Assembly: GCA_947628085.1 (NCBI GenBank)
Contig: CANQYM010000008.1
Location: 1 to 64,000, forward strand
Direction: 5' to 3'
From: an uncultured Clostridia bacterium
Lineage (GTDB): Bacteria; Bacillota; Clostridia; TANB77; CAG-508
Length of the DNA: 64,000 nucleotides
The notes beneath the pieces were generated by a model, which had not been told where the DNA came from, made no database searches, and was given only the letters and a program-made list of their open reading frames with translations. The translations under genes and the position numbers were made by a program. Of the stretch, positions 17,335 through 29,800 are shown one piece after another (position 1 is the stretch's first letter; each line of letters begins with the position of its first letter).

Positions 17335-20300
17335 TTATTTAAGAACTTTTTTCTTAATAATTACTATTCCTGCTATTACTATTACAAGTGAGCTAATAAC
17401 TATTACTAAGAATTGTGTTTTCATTACTTTTTGTGTTTCAATACCAGTTGGTGGTGTAAATGTGATTAACTCTGTTGCACTTGCATCTCTTTCATTTAAT
17501 GATTCTTTAAATTCACCATCTTCTTTTGAAGGATTTGCATTACCTATAACTATTGTTTCATCTCTTCTACCTACTGAGTTCTCAAATTTTACAATCTCTG
17601 CTAAGTTGTCATATGATAAGTTATCTGCATCATCTTGTGATGATACTGTTTTAGATATTGTTAAATATATATCTGACTTAGCATTTTCAGTATCTCCTGT
17701 TGATTCTGGTAATATATATGGAACTAGTCTTGCTTCAAATTTATCATTTGATATTGTGCTTCCTGAATCATCTGCTACTGTTTGATCATCCACACTTAGT
17801 ATTAAGTTATTTCTTTGTTCTGTTTTATAAAGTACATCATGTTTATCTTCTAGTTTATATCCTGGCAATACACTATGATCTAATATTCTTTCTTTTTCAT
17901 AACCATTACCCTTTAATTCATTTATAGAAGTATTTAACCAGATGTGATTTGATTCTTGGTTCTCATTGCTTGAGAATACTGCATCATTATCAACATAATC
18001 TATTAATTGACGTACCTTTGTTGTTACTATTGTATCTCTATCTTCTCTTGGTTCTCCAGTATAATAGCTATTTCCTAAATATTTTCCATAGTTTTTCTTA
18101 CCATCTTCTGTTACTGTTTCACTTTCTTTTCTTGCTTCATTAGCCCATTCGTTAATTTTAATTCTGATTTCTTTACTATTTGTTGGATCTACTCCTTCTA
18201 TTAGATATCCTTCTTCATTACTATTAACTTCATTTATCTTACCTAGATATTCTGCACTTGTATAATCTACTTCTCCTATATTAAATGCAGATAATTGATA
18301 TGTTATTTGTATTGTTGTTCCTTGTAATATGTCTGAATCTACATTTATGAATCTGAAGTTTTGTGTTCCGGTGTTTTCTCCATTTGCTTCTTCAACTAAC
18401 TTTCTTTCGTTCTTATCCATTGCTTGTAGTTGATCTATTCCATATGATTTATCAATATCTAGTTCTGCTTTTGCTATTAGATATTTTCCATTTGTAAGTT
18501 TTCCAACAATAATCATTGAGTCATCTATTTCAGATTCTTCTCTTTGATAATAGTTTATGTTATATATAGCATCAAATATAGTTTTTGCATCATTTGTTGT
18601 TAATTTTATTTCTTTTATTTCTTTATCTAAAATTAAATTATTTTCTGGTCTTTCTATTAATCCAAAGTTGATGTCTTGTACATTAAATACTACATTTTTT
18701 ATTGAATATTTTATGCTTTCTGTTTGTTTTTCTGTTTCTTCTTCTGATTTTACTTCTGAATCTACTTCTTCTGTATCATCATAATTTATTTCGCCATTTT
18801 CTATATTTAAGTTTATCTTTGCTGTATCTGCAAACATATAATAGCTTTCATATAATGTACTATGATCTCCTGATAGATTATTTGCTGTTTTCATAATTTT
18901 AGAATTTTCATTTGTTATTGTTTGTGAATTAGCTATTACCTCTAATCTTCTGTATTCACTATCTCTTGCATCAGAGTCTTTTCTTGGGTTTGTTCCTTCT
19001 TCTTTAAGATTATGATATTCATTTGTTAAAATGTCTTCTTCTAATGTTTCTGTTCCAGCTTGATAAATTGTTGATTTGTAGTCTTGTCCATTATACACTG
19101 CTGGTGTTGAACCAAACTCATCATTATCATAATTTGCTGTGTATATATAATCTTCTTCATTTGATGTGTAATATGCTGTTCCATCTTCTTTTAAAGCTTG
19201 TGCTGGTTTTGATGTTACTTTTGTTTGATTTTCTAATTCTGACTTATCATTTCCGTATAAAAATCTTACTACATATTCTCCTGTTGGTAATCCTTTAAAT
19301 TGATATTCTCCAACTTTTTGAACTAAAGCATATCCTTCACCTTCATCAGTTTTAACTATTTTAAGATGTTCATCATCATATCCTTGTTCTATAAGGGCTT
19401 TTATCTTCTTGTGATTTTTGTCTGTAATTAAGTTTCCGTTTTCATCTTTAATAAGTTCATATTTTTCTTCTCTTGCTGTTTCTATTGTACTTGAGAATCC
19501 TGTTAAACTTTCAAAAGTTTTTCCGCCTAAACAATCTAACTGTTCTGAAGTTGGCCATAAGAAGTCATATTCTTTTTCATACACAACTTTACCTTCTCCA
19601 TTTGTTTGAATTGTTCCATCATCGTTGTATTTTGGAACTTTTATTTTTTCAACAAGTTCTGTTGTTAATCCACCTATTAAAGCTTCATCGTCATCTTCAA
19701 TGCCATTTCCTATTGCAGTTACTAAATCTTCCTTATCATCTTCCCAAGATCTACCTGAGATTCTTCTTTCTTCTCCTACTAATGTTAAGTTTAATACTGG
19801 TGAAGCATCTGAATCGTCTTCAAACCATTTTGTTTCATCATTATATTCTCTTATATTAACATTTGATGGAGCTGAATCTCTATCTATTTTTCCGGCAATT
19901 TCATCTGTGTCTTTATATTTACTTGTGTAATTTGCTATTTCTACTATGTTTGATTTGTTACCTAGTGGCAATGTTCTTTCTACTTCCTCTATTGTGTCTT
20001 TTTGTAGTTCATAAGTTACAAAAATGTTTTTGCTTTCACCACTTAATAACTCTATGCCTAATTCTTCTACTGTAAATTTATTATAGTATGCTCCATCAGA
20101 TCCTTTTATGTGGCTTTCGCCTGCTTTCCAATTTATTAAATCAGCATCTGCTGGATAGCTAACAGTTTCTTTGTCAAACATATATGTTTCATCTGATGTT
20201 TGATATGAACCATATGCAACATCTGTTAATTTATCATCTATAAATTCTGTTCTTGGTTCATTACCAACTATTGGTGCTCCTAATGAATATTCAGAATAAT

Positions 20301-23300
20301 CATCTAATGAATTTATTACTACTTTATACGTTGGATCTGAATTATTAGATACCCTTATCTTATATGTTAAATATACTTTTAGTTCTGTATCTTCCAGTTT
20401 CTTTCCTATTGCTTTAGTTTGAGCTATTATTGAATCATATATGTCTTTATTAGTCTTATAAATTTCAGATCTATAATAATAGTCTGTTTCATATAGTCCT
20501 AATTGATATGAAATTTTATCTGCCTTACTATAATCATCTATTCTGTTTAATCCTTCTCCTGAAGCTTTTGCTATGATGTCGCTTAATTTATTAAATTTAT
20601 AATCTGTTGATTTTCCATCTATGATAACTTTTGCAGAATATAAATCTTTAGTTGCTTCTAAGTCTACATCTTTTCTTTTCTTTAGTCCTAAATTTATGTG
20701 TAAACAATGTTCATATAAAGCTTTATATTGTTGCGTTAAACCATTTACTGTAAACGTTGTTCCTGTATATTGAAGTGCATATCTACTATTTACTGGGAAC
20801 ACCAAACCTGCTCCATATGTGCTTGCTCTTGCCTTGAATATTGGTAATGTTGCTCCAGTTTTGCTTGTTGTTTGTAAAACAGAATTTACTCTATTTGATT
20901 GTCTTCCTTCCATATCTTCTACTGATTCGTAAAAGACTAGTTGTTCTCCATTAGTTCCATTTATAGCTCCTGTTGTATTTCCATTTCCATCTATAGGGCT
21001 ATGTCCATAAACTTCACTAATTCTTTCATTTACTTCATTTCTATCTATGTCTTTGGCTAGAGATGCATCAAGGAATGCATCTGGATTGCTTACATATGTT
21101 TCAACATCACCCTCTACATATGAATTATTATTCATACTAGATAAGAATGTTGTTGGTTCATATGTTTGTCCATCATATACAAATTCAACATCATATTTTC
21201 TATTAACTCTTAATCCGGTTACACTCCAATGTCCTTCTGCTGAAGTTATTACTGGATAAGTTATTCCTGAATCGTACATGTCTTTATATGCTTCTGCTAA
21301 ATTTCTAGTTCCTGCTTCATATACGTAAACTTCTACACCTTCTAGTCCTTTTTCAATATTCTCATCATATCTTCCATTTTCTGATGATTCTAATGTTTCT
21401 TTTCCTGTTTTATCTAGAATGTCATCTTCCCAAACAATTCCTCCTAAATCCATTAATAATGATATTTGAACTTTTACTTCGTTTGTTACTACAGCGCTTA
21501 CAGTGTTGTTTACTTCTAGTTTTAATCCTCTATCACCATTATTAGAATATTGAGGTGTTTCCCAATTCCATTCTTGCATGTAATCATCTACTACCTCAGC
21601 TATTGTCACTGTTGGAGCTTCTTCACCATACCATACTACTTCTGGTGATACTTTACCTTCACCATCACTTAAGCTCCAAATTACTTCATAAGTATTTTCA
21701 TCTATTTTGTTTGCCCAATCTAGTTCTTCCATGTTTTCGCCATGAATTCTAACTCTTACATTAAATTTATGTGATTGTGCACCTTCAACAAGTTTATTAA
21801 ATATGGCTTTTTTAGCAATTTTAAAGCTTCCTTTTTGTTCTTTTAATTTGTTTTCTACTTCGATATTTACTGTATCGTTATCAGATAATGTTCCTGTTAC
21901 TTTTTGACCATTGACTGTTCCACTTGTAGTAGTTATTCCTATAAATTCACTGCTATCTGGAATATTAATTTCTTCCACTGAATAGTCTGGTGCCCTTTGT
22001 CCCTTTTTCCAGAAATATGTTGGTGACTCCCATGTTTCTCCTGCTTTTATTTTTATAACATTAGAACTTTTTCTTGTATCATCCTCACTGTTTCCATATT
22101 CTGTTACTTCAACAAAAAATTCATATTCTTGTAAATCATTTATGTTAAATTTCTCTAATTCTTCTTGAACTTTCTTTGTTATATTAAAACTTCCACTTTC
22201 TTCTTTTGGCTCATTTACGAATTTTACAATTGTTTCTGTATTTTCTCCTACTTCTCCACTAGTATTTTGCTGAGAAACTAAAGTTGCTGTATCTGATTCT
22301 TTTTCAATTATTTCATATCTAGGTGCTTCACCATACCAATGCATTTCTTGTGAGTTCCATTCACCTGTTTCATCTGTTTCTTCATCAGATAATATAAACT
22401 CGCCTGCTTTATAATTTTCATCCGTTTCTTCACCATAGTAGAATTGACCAGTTAATTTAACTGTAAAATTAAATTTTTTACTTATTGTATTTTCTGTAAG
22501 TTCCTTTTTTATTTTTATTTTTCCATTTTTTCCTTCTTCTTTTACAAATGTATTTCCAATAACAACATAGGTATATTTTTTATCAAGATTATCTTCTACA
22601 TATTTATCATCTTGGAAATAATTATTTAATTCATCTTGTATAGTTTCTTCTATTTCTATATTTTCTTCTTGATTATCTTGTAAAACTCCTGTCTTCGCAT
22701 TTAAGTTTAATTCTATATCGTTTACATTTACTTTTATTTCTTGTACTTCATATTTTAATTCTTCTTCACCATACCAAGTATATGTAGGTGAAATATATTC
22801 CCAATAGTATTTATTTGCTTTTTCATTATATTTTACAGGGTATGCATCAGTTCCTAATACTATATTTTGCTCTTCTTCACCGTCTATTTTTATTTTAAAT
22901 GTAAATCTTACTGAATCTAAATATTCTTTACTTACTTTATCTGAATTTTCTAATGTTTTAATTAATCTTAAAGATCCAGATTTTGGTGTATCACTAATTT
23001 CGTTTTTAGCTTTTACAATTATTGGTTGATTAATTTCACCATCATAGTTATCTGCTAAAGTTCCTTTTTGAGGCAAACCAGAAGATTTTATTTCATATAT
23101 CATTCCATCTACTTCTATTGTGTTATTTCCACTTGTATATTCATATACTTCATATGTTGGCGCTTCTCCACACCAAGTAAAATCTCCCGAATTCCAATCT
23201 TCACCTACTTTTACTTTAAGTGGTTTACTTTCATCATAGTCCTTTTTTGTTGTTTCTTCACCTTCTAATACATTTTCATCTGGCTTGAAATCTTGAACTT

Positions 23301-26300
23301 TTGAATACTCTATGTTTTCAGAATCACCATATATTTGTATTTTTTCGTTGTTAAATTCCGCACCTTTATATTTAAATGTTCCACTTACTTCCACTATGAA
23401 ATTATATGTATCTCTAAGTTCAATCATTTTTGAGTCACTTATATTTGGAACATTTGATTTTACCTCTTTATTAATTATTAATTGACCTGTTTGTGGGGTA
23501 TAATCGTTTACCACTTTACAAGTAAACACAGCTTTTGTTGTATCTTCATTATTTGATTCAGCTGTTTCATCACATTTTAATATTCCTGTTACTTTTCTTT
23601 CTGAAACAGTTATATCTTCATCATTTCCATTTGCTTCTTTTGTTTTGGTTTCGTCAAAAACGAATGTTTTATAATATTCACATTTATCCTTATCGCAGTT
23701 GTCTTTATGTACCGGACATAAGTCTAATTCTTCTATTGTAAAATATGGATCATTTCCATATTGCCATACATACTCATTTTCTGTTGTTGCAGTCCATGTA
23801 TTCGTTGCCTTATCCCTTTTTGCTACTAAAGGAACTTCTAAATATTTTTCACCACTCTGATCTGTAAGTATATTACTTTCATTTTCATCATTTGTTTTAT
23901 AAACATTTACTTTGAAATAAAATTTAAAATTATTTAATTCCTCTTCTGAAAAATCTCTTAAAGAATTTTCTCCTAAAGTTTTTTCAACTTGTATTTTTCT
24001 TTTATTCCAAGTAGGTGTATTTACTACGAAGACTATTGTTGGATGTGCACTTGATAAATATCCAGTACTATTCAAAATTGTTTTTAGTTCACTACCTGGA
24101 ACAGTTGGAACATCTTCACCAGCTTCATTTTTTACAGAAGTAATTTCTTTAACTTCATATTTTGGTACTTTATTTCCAAACAATTTTACATCAAGGTTCC
24201 ATTCCCCTTCTCCATGAATAACCGCTGGTATTTCTTGATATTCTACTTCTGATTTTACTTCATATGTTTTTCCTTCATAATCAAATTTGCATGGACCAAA
24301 AATTCTTACATTAAATTTAAAGTCTTGATCTTTTAATGAATAATATGGTGGATCTTTTTCTCCTTCTATTTTCTTTTCTATTATTAGTTTTGCTTCTAAT
24401 GGTTCTCCACCCGGTGCATTTTCCACGACTACTTTAACTGTTTTATCTGCTTCTAGTTTTCCACTACTTGGAGAAATATTTACTAATGAGAAGCCATCTA
24501 CTTCGACTTCTTTTACTTCAAAAGATGGGGCATTTTTTGCTACTCTTGCTAAATATTCCTCATGTTTTTCTTTCTTTACTTTTTCTGTTATATCTTCTAT
24601 CTGTTCAACTTCCCAAACTTCTGGTGGTATTTCAACAGTATTATCTCCACCTTTCTTATATACTATAGAAAGATCATGATTAACCTTTGTTCCATCTGCC
24701 CTTGTTATTGTAACTACGAATTTAAATGTTTTTCCATCAGCAGCAGCTGCTGCCACTTCATCTTTAATTTCCTTTTTTATTTGTAATTTTCCAGAAACTT
24801 TTTCTGGAACTAAGTCTCCCCAATGTATTGAAGTATAGCACCACCATCTTGCTCCACCTTTTAATACAGTTTGATCTTGTGCATCTTCTTTTCCTAAGCC
24901 TTTAAAGTATAGGTCTTTCCATATGATGAATTTTACAGGGTCCGGAGCTTCATAATAGCTTCCTTCACAATCATCTCCCATTGTGCCATATATTGCTTCT
25001 GCCGCAGCATATCTAAGTGATTCACTAGAAGTTGGAGCCGGAATTGAATCTTTACCATTTGGGTACTTAGTTTTGTAAGTATTTATTATATCTATAATAC
25101 CTTCCCATGAAGTTGGTGTCCAAACATAAACATTACCACTAGAATCGCTTACACAATAATGCTCACCCTCAAAATAATCTTCGTATCCTTCATCATAATA
25201 CCTCCAAGATGCCAAATTTCTCGCACCTACTGTATCTCCTCCTTTTGTATATTCTTCTAGTACGTATTTTAATACTACATCTGACCACCATTCTGCCATA
25301 AAACCATTACCTGTATGAGCTGCACGTTGCCAATTTTTATATACTAAGCATCTTCCGTTATTCAATTCTCCCTCTAGCCATTCTCTTGCATCTTCAACAG
25401 CATCTTTTTGTTCTTTTAAATACTCTCCAAAAATATGTCCTTGAACTCTTACTTTTTGATATTGTCCGTTATAAACCACATATTTTGCACCTGCATTTTG
25501 ATATTTAAAATCTACTTGTAAGTCTGCTATAGTTCTAAAACTATCATCATAATCTAATTCTATATAAAATTCTTCTCCATCTTTTGGATATTCGTTTTCT
25601 TTATAATACTCTAGAGTTACATTAGTTGAAGAACCACCAGTTTTTTTAGCTAATTTCCATCTTCCTTTATCTACTAAATTATCTTTATCATTAACATATA
25701 TATCAACATTATATATTCCTGCATATTTTTCATATTCATAATAATCAATTTTAAATGGTCCTATTATCCATTTTTGTGTTTCTTCTGAGAAAACTTTTGT
25801 TATTTTTTCTTCATCATTATCAAATTTTGGATCATATTTTATTGGAAAGCTTTTTACAGTTAATCCATTTATTGTTTTTTCATAAGACATTTTTTCATCA
25901 TATGTTCCATCGTCATTTTTTAATTTATCGCCTTGAATATATTTTTGAAAGTTTCTTGCTTCTGTGCTTAGTGCATTTCCTTCACTGCTTTGTCCTAGTA
26001 AATTCCACCATGCAACTTGCAAAGGTGTTTTTTCTGATCCCGCACCACTAACATTATCTGCCTCTGAAATTACAAATGCTTTTGCTGCACCCATTCCACT
26101 AATTTCATCTGCACATTCATGCCATGAACCACTATCATATTCACAAGGTGTTCTTAATAATTGATCATATCCAGGGCTTGCATAATCTCCACTTGCAATC
26201 TCAGAAATTAAAGCTTCTGTTTCTTTAACGTTATATGTTAATTCTTTATAATATAATCCTTGCATATTATTTTCATATATTGTTAAATTAGATTTAGGTG

Positions 26301-26883
26301 GCTCCGCATAAGACCCACCATGTGTTCCTGAGCCATAATTGCTATCAGCTTCTAAATAACTCTCATGAGCCCAATATCCTTCTGCCATTTTATCAGATAC
26401 ATAACCATTTTGTCCTGTTAAAGCTCCACCATGTTGTGAACATAAAACTTTTAAATATGTGCTTAAGTCTTCACACCATATTACATTATTTTCACCTGTT
26501 GAAGTTGAGTGAGGTGCAAAAGATTCTGGAGTTGAATAAACATATTCTTGTGTATGGTCCCAAAAAGGTAGTGATCCGCTTGCCCAAGAACCTCCATAGC
26601 CTAAATTTCCTCCACCTCCAGAACTACCTACTTGCGTTTCTCCTGTATCAGCTTGTTCTGTTGCTCCATCATTATCCCCTCCTATACATTCAACAATTCC
26701 TACTCTTCCTTGCCAAGGCACACTAGTTCCCCAAAATTCTGTTGTACTAGTATAATTGTCACATATATAATTTGACACACCTGCTAATGTTTTTTGAGTT
26801 AATCCTAGTACAGAAAATATTATTATTGCTACTATTAAAATTTTTTCTTTATAATTTGTTTTCTTTATATTTTTTCTTTCCAT
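17335..26883 (-). CDS. Giant surface protein, type B copy 1 (B1): thioester-like, Cna-B repeats, SdrD-B, TPPTG anchor
   Basis: 3182 aa, the largest gene here. A signal peptide covers about residues 14-35, followed by a Gly-rich stretch. The N-terminal domain carries WCEDL (Cys137), LCSQHGG (Cys148) and TPLQVAWW (Gln289); the last two align with the Cys and Gln of B2 and resemble a thioester adhesin domain. About eight Cna-B-like repeats follow (starts near 694, 831, 961, 1134, 1301, 1454, 1564, 1684), with first strands such as GQLIINKEV and GSFNITKKV. LGGIVWEDD (about 1812) and ISGRSWEDDKED mark SdrD-B-like units. A long region shared with B2 contains DLEATKDLYSAKVI and YDFLWPTSE. It ends in FTPPTG, a hydrophobic helix and KKKVLK. 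The start lies 1 nt after the A1 stop, so the pair is probably coupled. The function is inferred. Confidence 0.85.
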   Translation of the reverse strand: MERKNIKKTNYKEKILIVAIIIFSVLGLTQKTLAGVSNYICDNYTSTTEFWGTSVPWQGRVGIVECIGGDNDGATEQADTGETQVGSSGGGGNLGYGGSWASGSLPFWDHTQEYVYSTPESFAPHSTSTGENNVIWCEDLSTYLKVLCSQHGGALTGQNGYVSDKMAEGYWAHESYLEADSNYGSGTHGGSYAEPPKSNLTIYENNMQGLYYKELTYNVKETEALISEIASGDYASPGYDQLLRTPCEYDSGSWHECADEISGMGAAKAFVISEADNVSGAGSEKTPLQVAWWNLLGQSSEGNALSTEARNFQKYIQGDKLKNDDGTYDEKMSYEKTINGLTVKSFPIKYDPKFDNDEEKITKVFSEETQKWIIGPFKIDYYEYEKYAGIYNVDIYVNDKDNLVDKGRWKLAKKTGGSSTNVTLEYYKENEYPKDGEEFYIELDYDDSFRTIADLQVDFKYQNAGAKYVVYNGQYQKVRVQGHIFGEYLKEQKDAVEDAREWLEGELNNGRCLVYKNWQRAAHTGNGFMAEWWSDVVLKYVLEEYTKGGDTVGARNLASWRYYDEGYEDYFEGEHYCVSDSSGNVYVWTPTSWEGIIDIINTYKTKYPNGKDSIPAPTSSESLRYAAAEAIYGTMGDDCEGSYYEAPDPVKFIIWKDLYFKGLGKEDAQDQTVLKGGARWWCYTSIHWGDLVPEKVSGKLQIKKEIKDEVAAAAADGKTFKFVVTITRADGTKVNHDLSIVYKKGGDNTVEIPPEVWEVEQIEDITEKVKKEKHEEYLARVAKNAPSFEVKEVEVDGFSLVNISPSSGKLEADKTVKVVVENAPGGEPLEAKLIIEKKIEGEKDPPYYSLKDQDFKFNVRIFGPCKFDYEGKTYEVKSEVEYQEIPAVIHGEGEWNLDVKLFGNKVPKYEVKEITSVKNEAGEDVPTVPGSELKTILNSTGYLSSAHPTIVFVVNTPTWNKRKIQVEKTLGENSLRDFSEEELNNFKFYFKVNVYKTNDENESNILTDQSGEKYLEVPLVAKRDKATNTWTATTENEYVWQYGNDPYFTIEELDLCPVHKDNCDKDKCEYYKTFVFDETKTKEANGNDEDITVSERKVTGILKCDETAESNNEDTTKAVFTCKVVNDYTPQTGQLIINKEVKSNVPNISDSKMIELRDTYNFIVEVSGTFKYKGAEFNNEKIQIYGDSENIEYSKVQDFKPDENVLEGEETTKKDYDESKPLKVKVGEDWNSGDFTWCGEAPTYEVYEYTSGNNTIEVDGMIYEIKSSGLPQKGTLADNYDGEINQPIIVKAKNEISDTPKSGSLRLIKTLENSDKVSKEYLDSVRFTFKIKIDGEEEQNIVLGTDAYPVKYNEKANKYYWEYISPTYTWYGEEELKYEVQEIKVNVNDIELNLNAKTGVLQDNQEENIEIEETIQDELNNYFQDDKYVEDNLDKKYTYVVIGNTFVKEEGKNGKIKIKKELTENTISKKFNFTVKLTGQFYYGEETDENYKAGEFILSDEETDETGEWNSQEMHWYGEAPRYEIIEKESDTATLVSQQNTSGEVGENTETIVKFVNEPKEESGSFNITKKVQEELEKFNINDLQEYEFFVEVTEYGNSEDDTRKSSNVIKIKAGETWESPTYFWKKGQRAPDYSVEEINIPDSSEFIGITTTSGTVNGQKVTGTLSDNDTVNIEVENKLKEQKGSFKIAKKAIFNKLVEGAQSHKFNVRVRIHGENMEELDWANKIDENTYEVIWSLSDGEGKVSPEVVWYGEEAPTVTIAEVVDDYMQEWNWETPQYSNNGDRGLKLEVNNTVSAVVTNEVKVQISLLMDLGGIVWEDDILDKTGKETLESSENGRYDENIEKGLEGVEVYVYEAGTRNLAEAYKDMYDSGITYPVITSAEGHWSVTGLRVNRKYDVEFVYDGQTYEPTTFLSSMNNNSYVEGDVETYVSNPDAFLDASLAKDIDRNEVNERISEVYGHSPIDGNGNTTGAINGTNGEQLVFYESVEDMEGRQSNRVNSVLQTTSKTGATLPIFKARASTYGAGLVFPVNSRYALQYTGTTFTVNGLTQQYKALYEHCLHINLGLKKRKDVDLEATKDLYSAKVIIDGKSTDYKFNKLSDIIAKASGEGLNRIDDYSKADKISYQLGLYETDYYYRSEIYKTNKDIYDSIIAQTKAIGKKLEDTELKVYLTYKIRVSNNSDPTYKVVINSLDDYSEYSLGAPIVGNEPRTEFIDDKLTDVAYGSYQTSDETYMFDKETVSYPADADLINWKAGESHIKGSDGAYYNKFTVEELGIELLSGESKNIFVTYELQKDTIEEVERTLPLGNKSNIVEIANYTSKYKDTDEIAGKIDRDSAPSNVNIREYNDETKWFEDDSDASPVLNLTLVGEERRISGRSWEDDKEDLVTAIGNGIEDDDEALIGGLTTELVEKIKVPKYNDDGTIQTNGEGKVVYEKEYDFLWPTSEQLDCLGGKTFESLTGFSSTIETAREEKYELIKDENGNLITDKNHKKIKALIEQGYDDEHLKIVKTDEGEGYALVQKVGEYQFKGLPTGEYVVRFLYGNDKSELENQTKVTSKPAQALKEDGTAYYTSNEEDYIYTANYDNDEFGSTPAVYNGQDYKSTIYQAGTETLEEDILTNEYHNLKEEGTNPRKDSDARDSEYRRLEVIANSQTITNENSKIMKTANNLSGDHSTLYESYYMFADTAKINLNIENGEINYDDTEEVDSEVKSEEETEKQTESIKYSIKNVVFNVQDINFGLIERPENNLILDKEIKEIKLTTNDAKTIFDAIYNINYYQREESEIDDSMIIVGKLTNGKYLIAKAELDIDKSYGIDQLQAMDKNERKLVEEANGENTGTQNFRFINVDSDILQGTTIQITYQLSAFNIGEVDYTSAEYLGKINEVNSNEEGYLIEGVDPTNSKEIRIKINEWANEARKESETVTEDGKKNYGKYLGNSYYTGEPREDRDTIVTTKVRQLIDYVDNDAVFSSNENQESNHIWLNTSINELKGNGYEKERILDHSVLPGYKLEDKHDVLYKTEQRNNLILSVDDQTVADDSGSTISNDKFEARLVPYILPESTGDTENAKSDIYLTISKTVSSQDDADNLSYDNLAEIVKFENSVGRRDETIVIGNANPSKEDGEFKESLNERDASATELITFTPPTGIETQKVMKTQFLVIVISSLVIVIAGIVIIKKKVLK

Positions 26884-26884
26884 A

Positions 26885-29800
26885 CTATATCACCCACCTT
26901 CTTTTTAGTGTTATTTTGTTATATATAATAAACACTACTATACTTCCTAATAATATTGATGTTATTATAACTGATACATATATTAATTTTTCACCAGTTC
27001 TTATTAATATGCTCACATCTGCTGAGCTTATATCATTTTCTTCTTGTACTTTGTTTGCCGGTGTTGAGTTTTTATCTTTCACACCATAAGTATTATAGTC
27101 TTCATATATTTCTGCCACGTTATTTACCAGTCCAGTGTTTTCTTCTGTCATTTGTTTTTCTAACACAAGTTTTATTTCTGCTGTTTCTCCTGGTTTTAAT
27201 TCTTTATTTTGTAATGAGTTTGTATATAGGTTTCCATCTGAGCCAGTATACCATTCTTTATTTGAATCTAATGAAGAATTAAATATCATATCTTTTGGTA
27301 TATAGTCTACTATTTTCTTTGCATATCCTGTTATATCTCCCTCATTTTTAACTGTTATAGCATATTCTATTAAAACTTTTGCTCCAGATAAATATTTTGC
27401 TCCTATATCAACTTTTGCTAAGTGTACGTTTGAATATTCTTCCTTTGTTGTTTCTTTACTTGTTTGTAATATTACTTTTGTTATTGCTTTTTCTAAACTT
27501 AAATCGAATTTATCTACAAAAACAAATCCTATATCAACATTTGCTACACTTCCATTTTCCACTTTAATTACATCTGTTATTGCCACTTCTTTTTGTGTTC
27601 CACTTGAATTTGTTTTGGTTAATATAGCATCTGAGTTTACATTTTCTCCAATTCCGTCTTTTTTATATGTTGTAACTGTATATTTTTTTGTATCATATTC
27701 AAATATTACAAAATAACTTCCATTTCCTACTCCTGAGAAAGTGTAGGCTCCTTTATTATCTGTTTTTGTTGTAAGTTTTACTTCTCCTGTTTCGCTTTCT
27801 ACTAATTTTACAGATATTCCTTTTAATAGTTCTTCATCATCTGCCCTCATTCCATCTTCGTTCTTATCAAGCCAAGCTGTTCCTGTTACTTTATATGTTT
27901 TTACTATATCTCTTTTAACAGTTTGATATTTTTCTTCTTCTGCATAATTAGCACTTTCTTCTTTTGCTTCTATTATATGTGTTATTGTATTACTTTGAAT
28001 TTCTGCTGTTTTATCTGCACTTACCACTGCATAGTTTGTTACAGATTTTTCTTCAGTACCATTTAAACTTAATGCTACAGCTTCTAGATTTACTACTAAT
28101 TCTTCACCTGGTGCTATGTTTGCTGAAATACTAACATCGCTTTTCATTAGTCCGCTTCTGTTTTGCTCAACACCATCTACCACATAATTAATGTTTGTTA
28201 TAGCAATTCCTTCTGGAATAACTTCTGATAAATTTACATTATATGCACTTACTTTTCCTTCGTTTCTAACGTTATATGTATATTTTAAAGTTTCTCCTTC
28301 TTTTACATATGTGTTTTCTGTACTACTTGTTTGAACTATTATTAGCACTGGTTTTGCAATTGATATTTTAATTATATTTGATTCGTACTCCCCACTATTC
28401 TCTGCTTTAGCACTCGTATTTGTTTCTACAGTTGTTTCACTTATGTTCTCATCTAACTCATTTACTTTTAATTTTATTTGGAAAGTTTTCATTTGACCAG
28501 TTTGTAATTTTTCTAATTTCCAAGTTAATTCTCTTGTGTTTTCATCATAGTTATATTCTAGTTGTTCATCATCACCTACTATACTTAAAAATGAAAATTC
28601 TTTTGGTATAGCTTTTTTAAAGTTTATGTTGTTCATTTCTTTTGTTTGGCTTTTATTTTCTATAAGCACTGTTAAAGAAAATTCATTTTCAAATGTTTCA
28701 ATAGATAACACTGAAGTATATTTTTCAGTTAATTTTAATTCTGCCGGAATTACTTTTATTTTAGAATTTTCTGTTAGTGTTTTTCCTAAATCATCTGCTG
28801 TAACTATTGTTTCTATTTCTGCATAATCTTCTTCTAGTTCACCAATTGAATTTGGAGTAAAATATACTCTTATTTCTTTCTTATCTCCAACATTTATTTC
28901 TGGAACTTTAATATTTGTTACTTTTCTTTCGTCTTCAAAAACTACAAAATCTCCTATATATTCTTCATATTCTTCAATTACATTTTCCTCTGCTGTTACT
29001 CCTTCAATATCTGTTTCAAAACGTAAATAAGTGGTTTTATATTTCTTTGGAAACATTTTTACAACTACATTTTCTGCTTTTATTTTTCCAACATTTTCTA
29101 GTTCTACAGTTAAATAGAATTCATCATATTCTTTTAATGTTTCACTACTTGGAGTTACTTTTAAATTTAATTCTGGTCCAGCTCCTGTTGTTAATCCTAC
29201 TATATCTGCTACTTCAAATTCATTTGTTTTTGCTACTTCTGCATTATTTCTATAATATACTCCAAATGTTCCATATGCATATTCATTGTGTGGTAAGTTT
29301 TCTGGCACAACGAAATTATAGGCAAATCTTAATATTTCATTTTCTGCCATCTCATAATTTTGTTCTGCTGGTACAATTAAGTATGATTTAACTAAATTTA
29401 TATCTGCTGGTTCTAAGGTCCAGCCATTGTTTTCATCTCCTAAATCTCTTGTTGCTTCTCCATTTTCAGAATAATAAATATTGAAACTTCCTCTGTTTTG
29501 CTCATTTGCTTCTATCATTCCTGCAAGAGTTGTATCTAATGTTGTTCCTAATTCTTCATTACTTTCTAAATCTTTTACACCTTTATATGGAATTCTTCCT
29601 AATATATTTATGTTGCCTACACTGTTTCTGTTGTTGTTCATTATAATTAGCTCTGTTCTTGCTGTTATTGGCCCTCCATATAATGCTATTTTCCCTTCTT
29701 TTTTACCTTCTCTAATTGATGTTGTTACTGTTCCTTGATCATCATAATTTGATATGCTGTTTACAGCAACTAATCCTGTTGGAGCTGAATATTCTATTCC

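Noticed and set aside
26885..27010. xRTGE / VGTGG before the last helix of A proteins as a sortase signal
   Set aside because: The residues differ between A1 and A2 and lack the Pro; a plain membrane anchor is the simpler reading.
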